Of a stretch of DNA of 64,000 nucleotides, positions 52,164 through 59,846 are shown one piece after another. Each line of letters starts with the position of its first letter. Within the stretch, counting starts at the first letter, position 1. The stretch is from Bog-793 sp963785415. GTDB taxonomy: Bacteria; Actinomycetota; Acidimicrobiia; Acidimicrobiales; Bog-793. The stretch spans positions 1,612,001 to 1,676,000 of the forward strand of contig CAWAVB010000001.1 in the NCBI GenBank assembly GCA_963785415.1, written 5' to 3'. The notes under the pieces are model-generated. The model was given only the letters and a program-made list of their open reading frames with translations. It was not told the DNA's origin and did not search any database. The translations under genes and the position numbers were made by a program.

Positions 52164-53771
52164 ATGCTGCGCGCCGTCGGTATGACCGACGACGACTTCG
52201 GCCTCCCGCAGGTCGGGATCGCATCGACGTGGAACGAGGTCACGCCGTGCAATCTGCCGCTCAAGCGGCTCGCCGCCCGCGCGAAGCAGGGCGTGCGCGA
52301 CGAGGGTGGTTACCCGATCGAGTTCGTGACGATCGCCGTCTCGGACGGGATCGCGATGGGGCACGAGGGGATGCGGGCCTCGCTCGTCAGCCGGGAGGTG
52401 ATCGCCGACTCGGTCGAGACGATGATGCACGCCGAACGGTTCGACGCATTCGTCGGACTCGCTGGTTGCGACAAGTCCCTTCCCGGCATGCTCATGGCCG
52501 CGGCCCGACTCGACCTGCCGATGGTCTTCGTCTATGCCGGCACGATCCTGCCGGGACACTGGCTGGATCGGACCCTCGACATCACGAGCGTGTTCGAGGC
52601 GGTCGGCGCACACGCCCACGGCGACATCGACGACGCGACCCTTTACGAGATCGAGGCCCACGCCTGCCCGACCGAGGGGGCGTGCGCCGGGATGTTCACG
52701 GCGAACACGATGGCCTCGGTCGCCGAAGCCCTCGGCATGGCACTGCCGTCGGGGGCGACGCCGCCGGCCGTGGATCCCCGTCGCGACGACCTCGCCTACG
52801 AATCGGGTCGGGCCGTCGTGAAGCTGCTCGAAAAGGACATCCGGCCCCGCCAGATCATGACGAAGCCGGCCTTCGAGAACGCCATCGCCGTGACGATGGC
52901 GCTCGGGGGCTCGACGAACGCCGTGCTGCACCTGCTGGCGATCGCCAACGAGGCGCACGTCGATCTGTCGCTCGACGACTTTGACCGGGTGGGGTCGCGC
53001 GTGCCGCACCTCGCCGACATGAAGCCCCACGGCAAGTTCCACATGGTCGACCTCGACCGCGTCGGCGGCGTACCCGTCGTGATGCGGATGCTCGCCGATG
53101 AAGGGCTCATCAACGTCGACTGCGTGACCGTGACCGGGCGGAGCGTCGCCGAGAACCTTGAGCGGCTCGGGCCCCCCGCCCCCGACGGCACGGTCGTCCA
53201 CGACTTCGGCGCGCCGATCCATTCCCGCGGCATCGTCGTGCTGCGCGGGTCCCTCGCCCCCGAGGGCGCCGTCGTGAAGATCGCCGGGGCCGACATCGAT
53301 CACTTCGCGGGCACGGCGCGGGTCTTCGACGGCGAGGAGTCGGCGATGGAGGCGATCCTTGCCGGTTCGATCACGCCCGGCACCGTCCTCGTCATCCGCT
53401 ACGAGGGTCCGAAGGGAGGTCCCGGGATGCGGGAGATGCTTTCGATCACCGGCGCGCTCGTCGGGGCGGGTCGCGATCGCGACTGCGCGCTCGTCACGGA
53501 CGGCCGCTTCTCCGGCGGGACCCAGGGGTTCTGCATCGGCCACGTCGCCCCCGAGGCGGTCGTCGGCGGCCCGATTGCGCTCGTCGCCGACGGCGACCGT
53601 GTCGAGATTGACGCCGCGGCCGGGTCGATCGATCTCGACGTCCCCGCCACCGAGCTCGCGCGTCGCCGCGGGGCGTGGGAGCCGCCCCCGGCGCGCTATT
53701 CGGCCGGTGTGCTCGCGAAGTACGCGCGTCTCGTCACCGGAGCGGAGCGCGGGGCGGTGACTGAGCCGTGA
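52164..53771 (+). CDS. ilvD: Dihydroxy-acid dehydratase, main reading frame (5' end frameshifted)
   Basis: The open part codes for 535 residues of IlvD, which dehydrates dihydroxy acids in valine and isoleucine synthesis. Three iron-sulfur Cys are kept: Cys29 in WNEVTPCNLPL, Cys102 in GLAGCDKSLPG and Cys174 in CPTEGACAGMFTANTM. The C-terminal GRFSGGTQGFCIGHVAPEA is intact. The first ATG in this frame is 52164, but about 35 family-typical residues lie upstream in another frame, starting at 52058. Either the sequence carries a one-base error near 52151, or the gene is truncated and starts within MLRAVGMTDDDFG. All known active-site residues lie in the intact frame. Confidence 0.9.
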   Translation: MLRAVGMTDDDFGLPQVGIASTWNEVTPCNLPLKRLAARAKQGVRDEGGYPIEFVTIAVSDGIAMGHEGMRASLVSREVIADSVETMMHAERFDAFVGLAGCDKSLPGMLMAAARLDLPMVFVYAGTILPGHWLDRTLDITSVFEAVGAHAHGDIDDATLYEIEAHACPTEGACAGMFTANTMASVAEALGMALPSGATPPAVDPRRDDLAYESGRAVVKLLEKDIRPRQIMTKPAFENAIAVTMALGGSTNAVLHLLAIANEAHVDLSLDDFDRVGSRVPHLADMKPHGKFHMVDLDRVGGVPVVMRMLADEGLINVDCVTVTGRSVAENLERLGPPAPDGTVVHDFGAPIHSRGIVVLRGSLAPEGAVVKIAGADIDHFAGTARVFDGEESAMEAILAGSITPGTVLVIRYEGPKGGPGMREMLSITGALVGAGRDRDCALVTDGRFSGGTQGFCIGHVAPEAVVGGPIALVADGDRVEIDAAAGSIDLDVPATELARRRGAWEPPPARYSAGVLAKYARLVTGAERGAVTEP

Positions 53772-53790
53772 GCGCGGCGGTGGCGTCGGC

Positions 53791-53819
53791 TTGCCGAACG
53801 GGATCGTGTCTGGGAGACT
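53791..53819 (+). promoter_or_regulatory. Candidate promoter for the ilv leader (TTGCCG-17-GAGACT)
   Basis: TTGCCG (53791-53796), identical to the -35 of the rho promoter, lies 17 bases before GAGACT (53814-53819). GAGACT is a weak -10 that differs from the TAGACT box used elsewhere only in the first base. It ends seven bases before the leader-peptide ATG, so the leader mRNA may begin at that ATG. Confidence 0.4.
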
Positions 53820-53826
53820 TTTCGGG

Positions 53827-53874
53827 ATGGAGAAAACGCCGAAGACTTTGTCGACTGTCGTAGTCCTTGAGTAG
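53827..53874 (+). CDS. ilvBNC leader peptide (15 residues, Val-Val-Val-Leu)
   Basis: ATG at 53827 opens a 15-codon frame, MEKTPKTLSTVVVLE, ending in TAG. Three Val codons and a Leu codon in a row (GTC GTA GTC CTT, 53857-53868) sit just before the stop and about 40 bases before a strong terminator hairpin. This is the classic layout of a branched-chain amino-acid attenuator. Scarcity of charged tRNA-Val or tRNA-Leu would stall the ribosome at these codons and favour read-through into ilvB. A GGGAG lies upstream, although the transcript may be leaderless. Confidence 0.75.
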   Translation: MEKTPKTLSTVVVLE

Positions 53875-53892
53875 CGCGCGGCGGCTGTAACC

Positions 53893-53936
53893 GTCCGTGC
53901 GCTTCGGACCTCCCGAAAGGGGGGTCGTTTTGTTTT
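53893..53936 (+). terminator. Transcription attenuator before ilvB
   Basis: GACCTCCC (53907-53914), loop GAAA, then GGGGGGTC (53919-53926) form an 8-base-pair hairpin followed by GTTTTGTTTT (53927-53936). It is the only hairpin with a real T-run noticed in the window. An alternative stem, GTCCG (53893-53897) with CGGAC (53905-53909), uses bases of the terminator's 5' arm, so the two are mutually exclusive. That alternative is a candidate antiterminator controlled by the leader peptide upstream. Confidence 0.75.
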
Positions 53937-54005
53937 CGGCTTTATGCGGGGGACCTTGCAGTTATCGCAAATCGGCACGCAGGACTTCGGGGAACGGAGA
54001 GAAAA

Positions 54006-55724
54006 GTGGAAGTGACTGGAGCACAGGCTCTCATCAAGAGCCTCGAGGCGCAGGGCGTCGAGGTCGCCTTCGGCCTCCCGGGGGGTGCCATCCTTCCGGT
54101 GTACGACCCGATCCTCGACTCGACGATCCGGCACATCCACGTCCGCCACGAGCAGGGCGCCGGGCACGCCGCCGAAGGTTACGCCGACGTGACGGGGCGT
54201 CCGGGCGTCGCCATCGTGACGAGCGGCCCGGGGGCGACGAACATCGTCACCCCGCTCGCCGACGCCTACATGGACTCCGTCCCGCTCGTCGTCGTCGCCG
54301 GACAGGTCGCCGCGGGGTCGATCGGCACGGACGCCTTCCAGGAGGTCGACACGACCGGCGTCACGATGGGGGTGACGAAGCACAACTACCTCGTGAAGGA
54401 CGCCACCGAGATCCCACGCGTCGTCGCCGAGGCCTTCCACATCGCGACCACGGGACGGCCCGGGCCCGTGCTGATTGACTTCCCGAAGGACATCGCCAAC
54501 ACGCGGGTCGAATATGAGGAGGCACCGGCGGTCGACCTGCCGGGCTACGCGCCGCCGGCGTCGCCAGACCGAGAGGCGATCGCGCGGTCGGTCGAGCTCA
54601 TCCGGGCCGCCGAGCGCCCCGTTTTCTACGTCGGGGGCGGCGTTATCAAGGCGGACGCCTCCGCCGCGCTCGCCGCCCTCGTCGAGGCGACGGGGATCCC
54701 CGTCGTGACGACGCTCATGGCGCGGGGCGCCTTCCCTGACTCGGACCGGCGCTGCCTCGGCATGCCGGGCATGCACGGCGCCTATGCGGCCGTGACGGCG
54801 TTCCAGCGCTCCGACCTGCTCGTGTCGCTCGGCGCGCGCTTCGACGATCGGGTGACGGGCAAGGTCTCGGCCTTCGCGCCGCAGGCCCAGGTCATCCACG
54901 TCGACATCGACCCCGCGGAGATCGGCAAGGTCCGCCGGCCGGATGTCGCGGTCGTCGCCGACTGCCGGCTGGCGATCGAGGCGCTCGTCGCCGCGCTCGG
55001 CGAAGAAGAACCGCTCGATCCGGCGCGGCTCGCGCCCTGGATGGCGCAGATCGATGAATGGCGGGAACGGTTCCCCTACACCTACGACACGGGAGACGGG
55101 AGCACGATCAAGCCGCAGTACGTCGTCGAGCAGCTGCGTGACGCGACACCCGACGACGTGATCCTCGTGTCCGGGGTCGGCCAGCACCAGATGTGGGCGT
55201 CGCAGTTCTGGCGTTTCGAGCACCCGCGCACCTGGGTGAATTCCGGGGGGCTCGGCACGATGGGCTTCGCCGTGCCGGCGGCGATGGGCGCCAAGGTCGG
55301 GCGGCCGGACCGCATGGTCTGGGCGATCGACGGGGACGGGTGCTTCCAGATGACCGCCCAGGAGCTCATCACGATGTCGGTGGAGCACATCCCCGTGAAG
55401 ATCGCCATCCTCAACAACGCCTACCTCGGCATGGTTCGCCAGTGGCAGCACATGTTCTACAAGGAGCGCTATTCGGCGGTGTACCTCTCGCCGGACCTGC
55501 CCGACTACGTCGGCTGGGCCGAGTCGATGGGCTGTGTCGGCCTGCGGGTGACCGCGCCCGAGGAGGTGCGGCCGGCGATCGAGAAGGCGAACGAGATCGA
55601 CGATCGCTCCGTCGTCATCGACTTCCGCACCGACGTGACCGAGCACGTCTACCCGATGGTGCCGGCGGGGGCGTCGAACGACGACATCCTCGTCCACCCG
55701 AGCCAGATGGGGCAGGCGCAATGA
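54006..55724 (+). CDS. ilvB: Acetolactate synthase large subunit
   Basis: A 572-residue ThDP/FAD enzyme that condenses pyruvate to acetolactate, or with 2-oxobutyrate to acetohydroxybutyrate. The catalytic Glu is in IRHIHVRHEQGAGHAAEGYA. The FAD-binding middle domain and the ThDP motif GDGCFQMTAQEL...NNAYLGMVRQWQ are complete. The GTG at 54006 follows GGAGAGAAAA. Upstream is a leader peptide with an attenuator. The stop overlaps ilvN (ATGA), so large and small subunits are made in step. Confidence 0.97.
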   Translation: MEVTGAQALIKSLEAQGVEVAFGLPGGAILPVYDPILDSTIRHIHVRHEQGAGHAAEGYADVTGRPGVAIVTSGPGATNIVTPLADAYMDSVPLVVVAGQVAAGSIGTDAFQEVDTTGVTMGVTKHNYLVKDATEIPRVVAEAFHIATTGRPGPVLIDFPKDIANTRVEYEEAPAVDLPGYAPPASPDREAIARSVELIRAAERPVFYVGGGVIKADASAALAALVEATGIPVVTTLMARGAFPDSDRRCLGMPGMHGAYAAVTAFQRSDLLVSLGARFDDRVTGKVSAFAPQAQVIHVDIDPAEIGKVRRPDVAVVADCRLAIEALVAALGEEEPLDPARLAPWMAQIDEWRERFPYTYDTGDGSTIKPQYVVEQLRDATPDDVILVSGVGQHQMWASQFWRFEHPRTWVNSGGLGTMGFAVPAAMGAKVGRPDRMVWAIDGDGCFQMTAQELITMSVEHIPVKIAILNNAYLGMVRQWQHMFYKERYSAVYLSPDLPDYVGWAESMGCVGLRVTAPEEVRPAIEKANEIDDRSVVIDFRTDVTEHVYPMVPAGASNDDILVHPSQMGQAQ

Positions 55725-56230
55725 ACGCGACGTCGAACGGGTCGGCTCCCTACCACCTGTTGTCGGTGCGCGTGGAGAACCGGGCGGGGGTCCTCGCCCG
55801 CGTCGCGGGACTGTTCGCCAGGCGGGGGTTCAACATCTTCTCTCTCGTCGTCGCGCCGACCCAGGACGAGCGGTTCTCGCGGATCTCGATGGTCGTCGAC
55901 GTCGAGTCGGCGCCGCTCAACCAGATCGTCGATCAGCTCGGCAAGCTCATCAACGTCGTCGAGATCAGCGAGCTGCACCCCGACCGGGCCCGTGAGGCCG
56001 AACTGCTGCTCGCGACCGTCAAGGTGTCGAGCCGCGACCCCGCGCTCACCGAGCTCGTCGCAGGACTCGAGGCCCGCGTCATCGAGGAGAACGCCGCCGA
56101 GACGATGGTCATGGCCGTCGGCGACACGGGGGCGCTCGACGAGTTCGAGGCGGGTCTCGAGCGCTTCGGCATCGTCGAGCTCCAGCGCACGGGGAGGATC
56201 GGCCTTCCTACACTGAGCCCGGCGACGTGA
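55721..56230 (+). CDS. ilvN: Acetolactate synthase small (regulatory) subunit
   Basis: A 169-residue regulatory subunit. The N-terminal ACT domain (LLSVRVENRAGVLARVAGLFARRGFNIFSLVV) binds valine for feedback inhibition. It is followed by the second conserved domain, with RAREAELLLATVKVSS and the FGIVELQRTGRIGL end. The ATG overlaps the ilvB stop. The frame is open far upstream but only as a shadow of ilvB. ilvC follows after 73 bases. Confidence 0.96.
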   Translation: MNATSNGSAPYHLLSVRVENRAGVLARVAGLFARRGFNIFSLVVAPTQDERFSRISMVVDVESAPLNQIVDQLGKLINVVEISELHPDRAREAELLLATVKVSSRDPALTELVAGLEARVIEENAAETMVMAVGDTGALDEFEAGLERFGIVELQRTGRIGLPTLSPAT

Positions 56231-56303
56231 CGGGTGTCGGATCGTCGGAGCGTCGACGCGGGACCGCGCGACGACTCAACCGAGAAAGTCGAGGTAGCGG
56301 GTG

Positions 56304-57329
56304 ATGGCCAAGCTCTACTACGAAAAGGACGCCGACCGGAGCGCGATCGCCGACCGCAAGGTCGCCATCTTGGGCTACGGCTCTCAGGGGCACGCCCACA
56401 CGCTCAACCTGCGCGACAGCGGGATCGACGTGCGGGTCGGGCTCCGCCCCGACTCGTCGTCGAGGAAGAAGGCGGCCGACGCGGGACTGCGCGTGCTCGA
56501 CATCGACGAGGCGACTGCCGAGGCCGACGTCGTGATGGTGCTGTTGCCCGACACCGAGCAGCCGAGGGTCTACGCCGCCGAGATGGCGCCGCACCTCGAC
56601 CCGGGCGACGCAATCCTTTTCGCCCACGGGTTCAACATCCGCTTCGCGACGATCACGCCCCCGCCGGAGGTCGACGTGGCGATGGTCGCCCCGAAAGGGC
56701 CGGGCCACCTCGTGCGGCGGACCTACACCGAAGGTGGCGGCGTGCCGGCCCTCATCGCCGTGGCCCAGGACCCGTCGGGCGACGCCAAGGCGCTCGCCCT
56801 CGCCTACGCCGACGCGCTCGGCGCGACCCGGGCGGGCGTGCTCGAGACGACGTTCACCGAGGAGACCGAGACGGATCTGTTCGGCGAGCAGGTCGTGCTG
56901 TGCGGCGGGCTGACCGCCCTCGCGACGGCTGCCTTCGAGACGCTCGTCGCGGCGGGCTACCAGCCGGAATCGGCCTACTTCGAGTGCCTGCACGAGATGA
57001 AGCTCATCGTCGACCTGATGTACGAGCAGGGCATCTCGGGGATGCGCTTCAGCGTCTCGGACACCGCCGAGTACGGGGACCTGACGCGGGGGCCCCGCGT
57101 CATCAACGATGCCGTGCGCACCGAGATGCGGCGGATCCTCGACGAGATCCAGGACGGGCGGTTCGCCGCTGAGTGGATCGCCGAGAACGAGCGCGGACGC
57201 CCGCTTTACACCGAGCTCCGCGAGAAGGGCCGGGACCACCAGATCGAGAAGGTCGGTGCCGAGCTGCGGGCGATGATGCCGTTCATCGCCGCGGGCCGCC
57301 AGCGCTTCGAGGACGTCTCCGGGGGCTAG
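56304..57329 (+). CDS. ilvC: Ketol-acid reductoisomerase
   Basis: A 341-residue class I enzyme that rearranges and reduces acetolactate to dihydroxyisovalerate with NADPH. The nucleotide-binding motif is ILGYGSQGHAHTLNL. The phosphate-contacting loop RPDSSSRKKA suggests NADPH use. The catalytic knotted domain contains EETETDLFGEQVVLCGG and YFECLHEMKLIVDLMYEQG. ATG 56304 is preferred to the GTG directly before it. It completes ilvB-ilvN-ilvC. Its stop overlaps the convergent serC stop. Confidence 0.97.
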   Translation: MAKLYYEKDADRSAIADRKVAILGYGSQGHAHTLNLRDSGIDVRVGLRPDSSSRKKAADAGLRVLDIDEATAEADVVMVLLPDTEQPRVYAAEMAPHLDPGDAILFAHGFNIRFATITPPPEVDVAMVAPKGPGHLVRRTYTEGGGVPALIAVAQDPSGDAKALALAYADALGATRAGVLETTFTEETETDLFGEQVVLCGGLTALATAAFETLVAAGYQPESAYFECLHEMKLIVDLMYEQGISGMRFSVSDTAEYGDLTRGPRVINDAVRTEMRRILDEIQDGRFAAEWIAENERGRPLYTELREKGRDHQIEKVGAELRAMMPFIAAGRQRFEDVSGG

Positions 57330-58465
57330 CGCTCCCGGGGGAGCCGGTCGACCAGCCAGTCGATGCAGGCGGTGAGGGCCTCGAGGTCCGCGGGCTCGAT
57401 CGCGGGGAACATCGCGATCCGCAGCTGGTTGCGGCCGAGCTTGCGGTAGGGCTCGGTGTCGACGACGCCGTTCGAGCGGAGCGCGGCCGCGAGCGCCGCG
57501 GCGTCGATTTCGTTGGCGAAGTCGATCGTCGCCACCGAGTGGCTGCGGTCGGCGGGGTTCTCGACGAAGGGGGTCGCGAACTGCGAGCGTTCGGCCCAGC
57601 CGTAGACGATCGCGGCCGACGAGTCGCATCGGCCCGTCGCCCACCCGAGGCCGCCCTGGGCGTTCATCCAGTCGATCTGCTCGGCGAGCAGCCAGAGCGT
57701 GGCGAGCGCTGGCGTGTTGTAGGTCTGGTTGAGCCGGGAGTTCTCGAGGGCGAGGTTGAGGTCGAGGAACGCCGGGACGAAGCGGCCCGCCTCGGCGAGA
57801 CGCGCGCTCCTTTCCACCGCGGCGGGGGAGCACGCCGCGAGCCACAGCCCGCCCTCGGAGCCGAAGCCCTTCTGCGGTGCGAAGTAGTAGGCGTCGCACT
57901 CGGCCATTGCGACGGTGAGGCAGCCGGCGGCCGACGTGGCGTCGACGATGACGAGGCCGCCGGCGGTCGTGCCGTCGGCGGCCACCGGGCGGCAGACCGG
58001 CATCGTGACGCCTGTCGACGTCTCGTTGTGGGTGAGCGCGTAGGTGTCGACGGCGTCATTGGCGATCGGGTCAGCACGCCTCCCTGGTGGGGCGGTGATG
58101 ATCTCAGGGTCCTCGAGGTGGGGGGCGCGGGCCGCGGCGGCGGCGAACCGGGCGGAGAATTCGCCGAACGAGCAGTGCTGGCTGCGGCGTTCGACGAGAC
58201 AGTACGTCGCCAGGTCGAAAAACGCCATTGTGCCGCCGTTTCCGAGCGCGACTTCGTAGCCGTCGGGCAGCGCGAAGAGTTCGGCGAGGCCCGCCCGTAC
58301 CCGCCCGACGACGTCCCGCACGCCGGCCCGGCGGTGCGAGGTCCCGAGGTAGGACGGCGCGACCCGCGCCAGCGAGGCGACGGCGTCGGCGCGGACCTTG
58401 GACGGTCCGGAGCCGAAGCGGCCGTCCGACGGGAGCATCGAACTCGGGATCTGGGGCGTGGACAC
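57326..58465 (-). CDS. serC: Phosphoserine aminotransferase (actinobacterial type)
   Basis: A 379-residue PLP enzyme that converts 3-phosphohydroxypyruvate to phosphoserine. The start segment IPSSMLPSDGRFGSGPSKVR and LTHNETSTGV are diagnostic for the mycobacterial-type SerC. The PLP lysine lies in FAPQKGFGSEGGLW, and LNQTYNTPALATLW closes the active site. The GTG at 58465 follows GGAGAG; the open frame upstream runs into the divergent aminotransferase promoter region and has no homology. serA, which makes its substrate, lies 1.4 kb away on the other strand. Confidence 0.93.
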   Translation of the reverse strand: MSTPQIPSSMLPSDGRFGSGPSKVRADAVASLARVAPSYLGTSHRRAGVRDVVGRVRAGLAELFALPDGYEVALGNGGTMAFFDLATYCLVERRSQHCSFGEFSARFAAAAARAPHLEDPEIITAPPGRRADPIANDAVDTYALTHNETSTGVTMPVCRPVAADGTTAGGLVIVDATSAAGCLTVAMAECDAYYFAPQKGFGSEGGLWLAACSPAAVERSARLAEAGRFVPAFLDLNLALENSRLNQTYNTPALATLWLLAEQIDWMNAQGGLGWATGRCDSSAAIVYGWAERSQFATPFVENPADRSHSVATIDFANEIDAAALAAALRSNGVVDTEPYRKLGRNQLRIAMFPAIEPADLEALTACIDWLVDRLPRER

Positions 58466-58530
58466 GTCGCTCTCCTTCGTGAGTGGTCGGCTTTTGGCGG
58501 AGGTGCCGCCTCGCAGCAGACTGTGCAAGC

Positions 58531-59799
58531 ATGACAGCTGTGAGCCGCACCTCTCATTTCGCGCCGAAAAACGCCCCCGCGAGCCCGGCAAAGGCCGCGT
58601 CGGGCGTGTCGCGTCGCATCGGCTCGGTCGAGGCCTCGGCGACGCTCGCCATCGACGCCAAGGCGAAAGCCCTGCAAGAAGCCGGCGTCGATGTCATCAG
58701 CTTCGGCGCGGGCGAGCCCGACTTCCCGACGCCCGCGGCGATCGTCGAGGCCGCCGCCGCCGCCTGCCGGGACCCGAGGTGCCACCACTACACGCCATCG
58801 GCGGGTCTGCCGGCGCTGCGCGAGGCGATCGCCGCCAAGACCCACCGCGACTCGGGTTACGCGGTCACCCCCGCCCAGGTGCTCGTCACGAACGGCGCGA
58901 AGCACGCCCTGGCGAACGCCTTCGCCACGCTGCTCGACCCGGGTGACGAGGTCGTGATCACGGCGCCCTACTGGACGACGTACCCGGAGTCGGTGCGGCT
59001 GGCGGGAGGGGTGCCGGTCATCGTGCCGACCGACGAGGCGACGGGGTTCACGGTGACACTGGAGCGGCTCGCCGCGGCGGCGACCGCGCGGACGAAGGCG
59101 CTGCTTTTCGTCTCGCCCTCCAACCCGACCGGCACGGTCTACCCGGCGCAGGCGATGGCCGAGATCGGCCGGCTCGCCGCCGAGCGCGGCTGGTGGGTCG
59201 TCACCGACGAGATCTACGAGCACTTCATCTACGAAGGAGCCGAACGGCATTCGATGCCGGTCGTCGTACCCGAGCTCGCCGAGCGTTGCATCGTCGTGAA
59301 CGGCGCGTCGAAGACCTTCGCGATGACCGGTTGGCGTGTCGGCTGGATGATCGGGCCACGACTGATCGTCGCCGCGGCGGCGAACCTGCAGAGCCAGGAA
59401 ACGTCGAACGTGAACAACGTCGCCCAGTTCGCCGCGCTCGCCGCCCTCGAGGGGGGCATGGAATCCGTGGCGACGATGCACGCCGCCTTCGACCAACGGC
59501 GCCGGACGATCCACCGCCTGCTGAACGAGATCCCGGGCGTGACGTGCACGAACCCCCAGGGGGCCTTCTACGTCTTCCCCTCGCTCACCGGCGTGCTCGG
59601 CCGCTCCTTTGCCGGCCGGCGCCCGACGACGACGCTCGAACTCGCCGAGGTCGTGCTCGACGGGGCGAACGTCGCCTTCGTCCCCGGCGAGGCCTTCGGT
59701 GCGCCCGGATACGCCCGTTTCTCCTACGCGCTCTCCGACGATGACCTCGCGACCGGCGTCGGCCGGTTCGCGGCGCTCGTGCGGGAGTCGGAGGACTGA
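58531..59799 (+). CDS. Aspartate/aromatic-type aminotransferase (class I)
   Basis: A 422-residue fold-type I PLP enzyme of subgroup I-gamma/I-beta aspartate aminotransferases. Its parts include DVISFGAGEPDFPTPAAIVE, NGAKHALANAF, VSPSNPTGTVY, TDEIYEHFIYEGA, the PLP lysine in VNGASKTFAMTGWRVGWM and the final substrate Arg in GYARFSYALSD. It most likely transfers amino groups from aspartate or glutamate; prephenate or aromatic substrates are possible for this group. ATG 58531 is chosen; about 35 residues before the conserved core look unstructured. It is divergent from serC and upstream of serA. Confidence 0.88.
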   Translation: MTAVSRTSHFAPKNAPASPAKAASGVSRRIGSVEASATLAIDAKAKALQEAGVDVISFGAGEPDFPTPAAIVEAAAAACRDPRCHHYTPSAGLPALREAIAAKTHRDSGYAVTPAQVLVTNGAKHALANAFATLLDPGDEVVITAPYWTTYPESVRLAGGVPVIVPTDEATGFTVTLERLAAAATARTKALLFVSPSNPTGTVYPAQAMAEIGRLAAERGWWVVTDEIYEHFIYEGAERHSMPVVVPELAERCIVVNGASKTFAMTGWRVGWMIGPRLIVAAAANLQSQETSNVNNVAQFAALAALEGGMESVATMHAAFDQRRRTIHRLLNEIPGVTCTNPQGAFYVFPSLTGVLGRSFAGRRPTTTLELAEVVLDGANVAFVPGEAFGAPGYARFSYALSDDDLATGVGRFAALVRESED

Positions 59800-59846
59800 C
59801 CGCACCCTCGCAACGGGTCACCAACCGAGCCCAAGGAGCAAGGTCC

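Noticed and set aside
52044..55721. A 1,225-codon open frame on the minus strand across ilvD, the ilv leader and ilvB
   Set aside because: It is antisense to clear genes, its product is a repetitive Arg/Asp/Val-rich sequence with no motif, and such long shadow frames are expected in 70% GC coding DNA.
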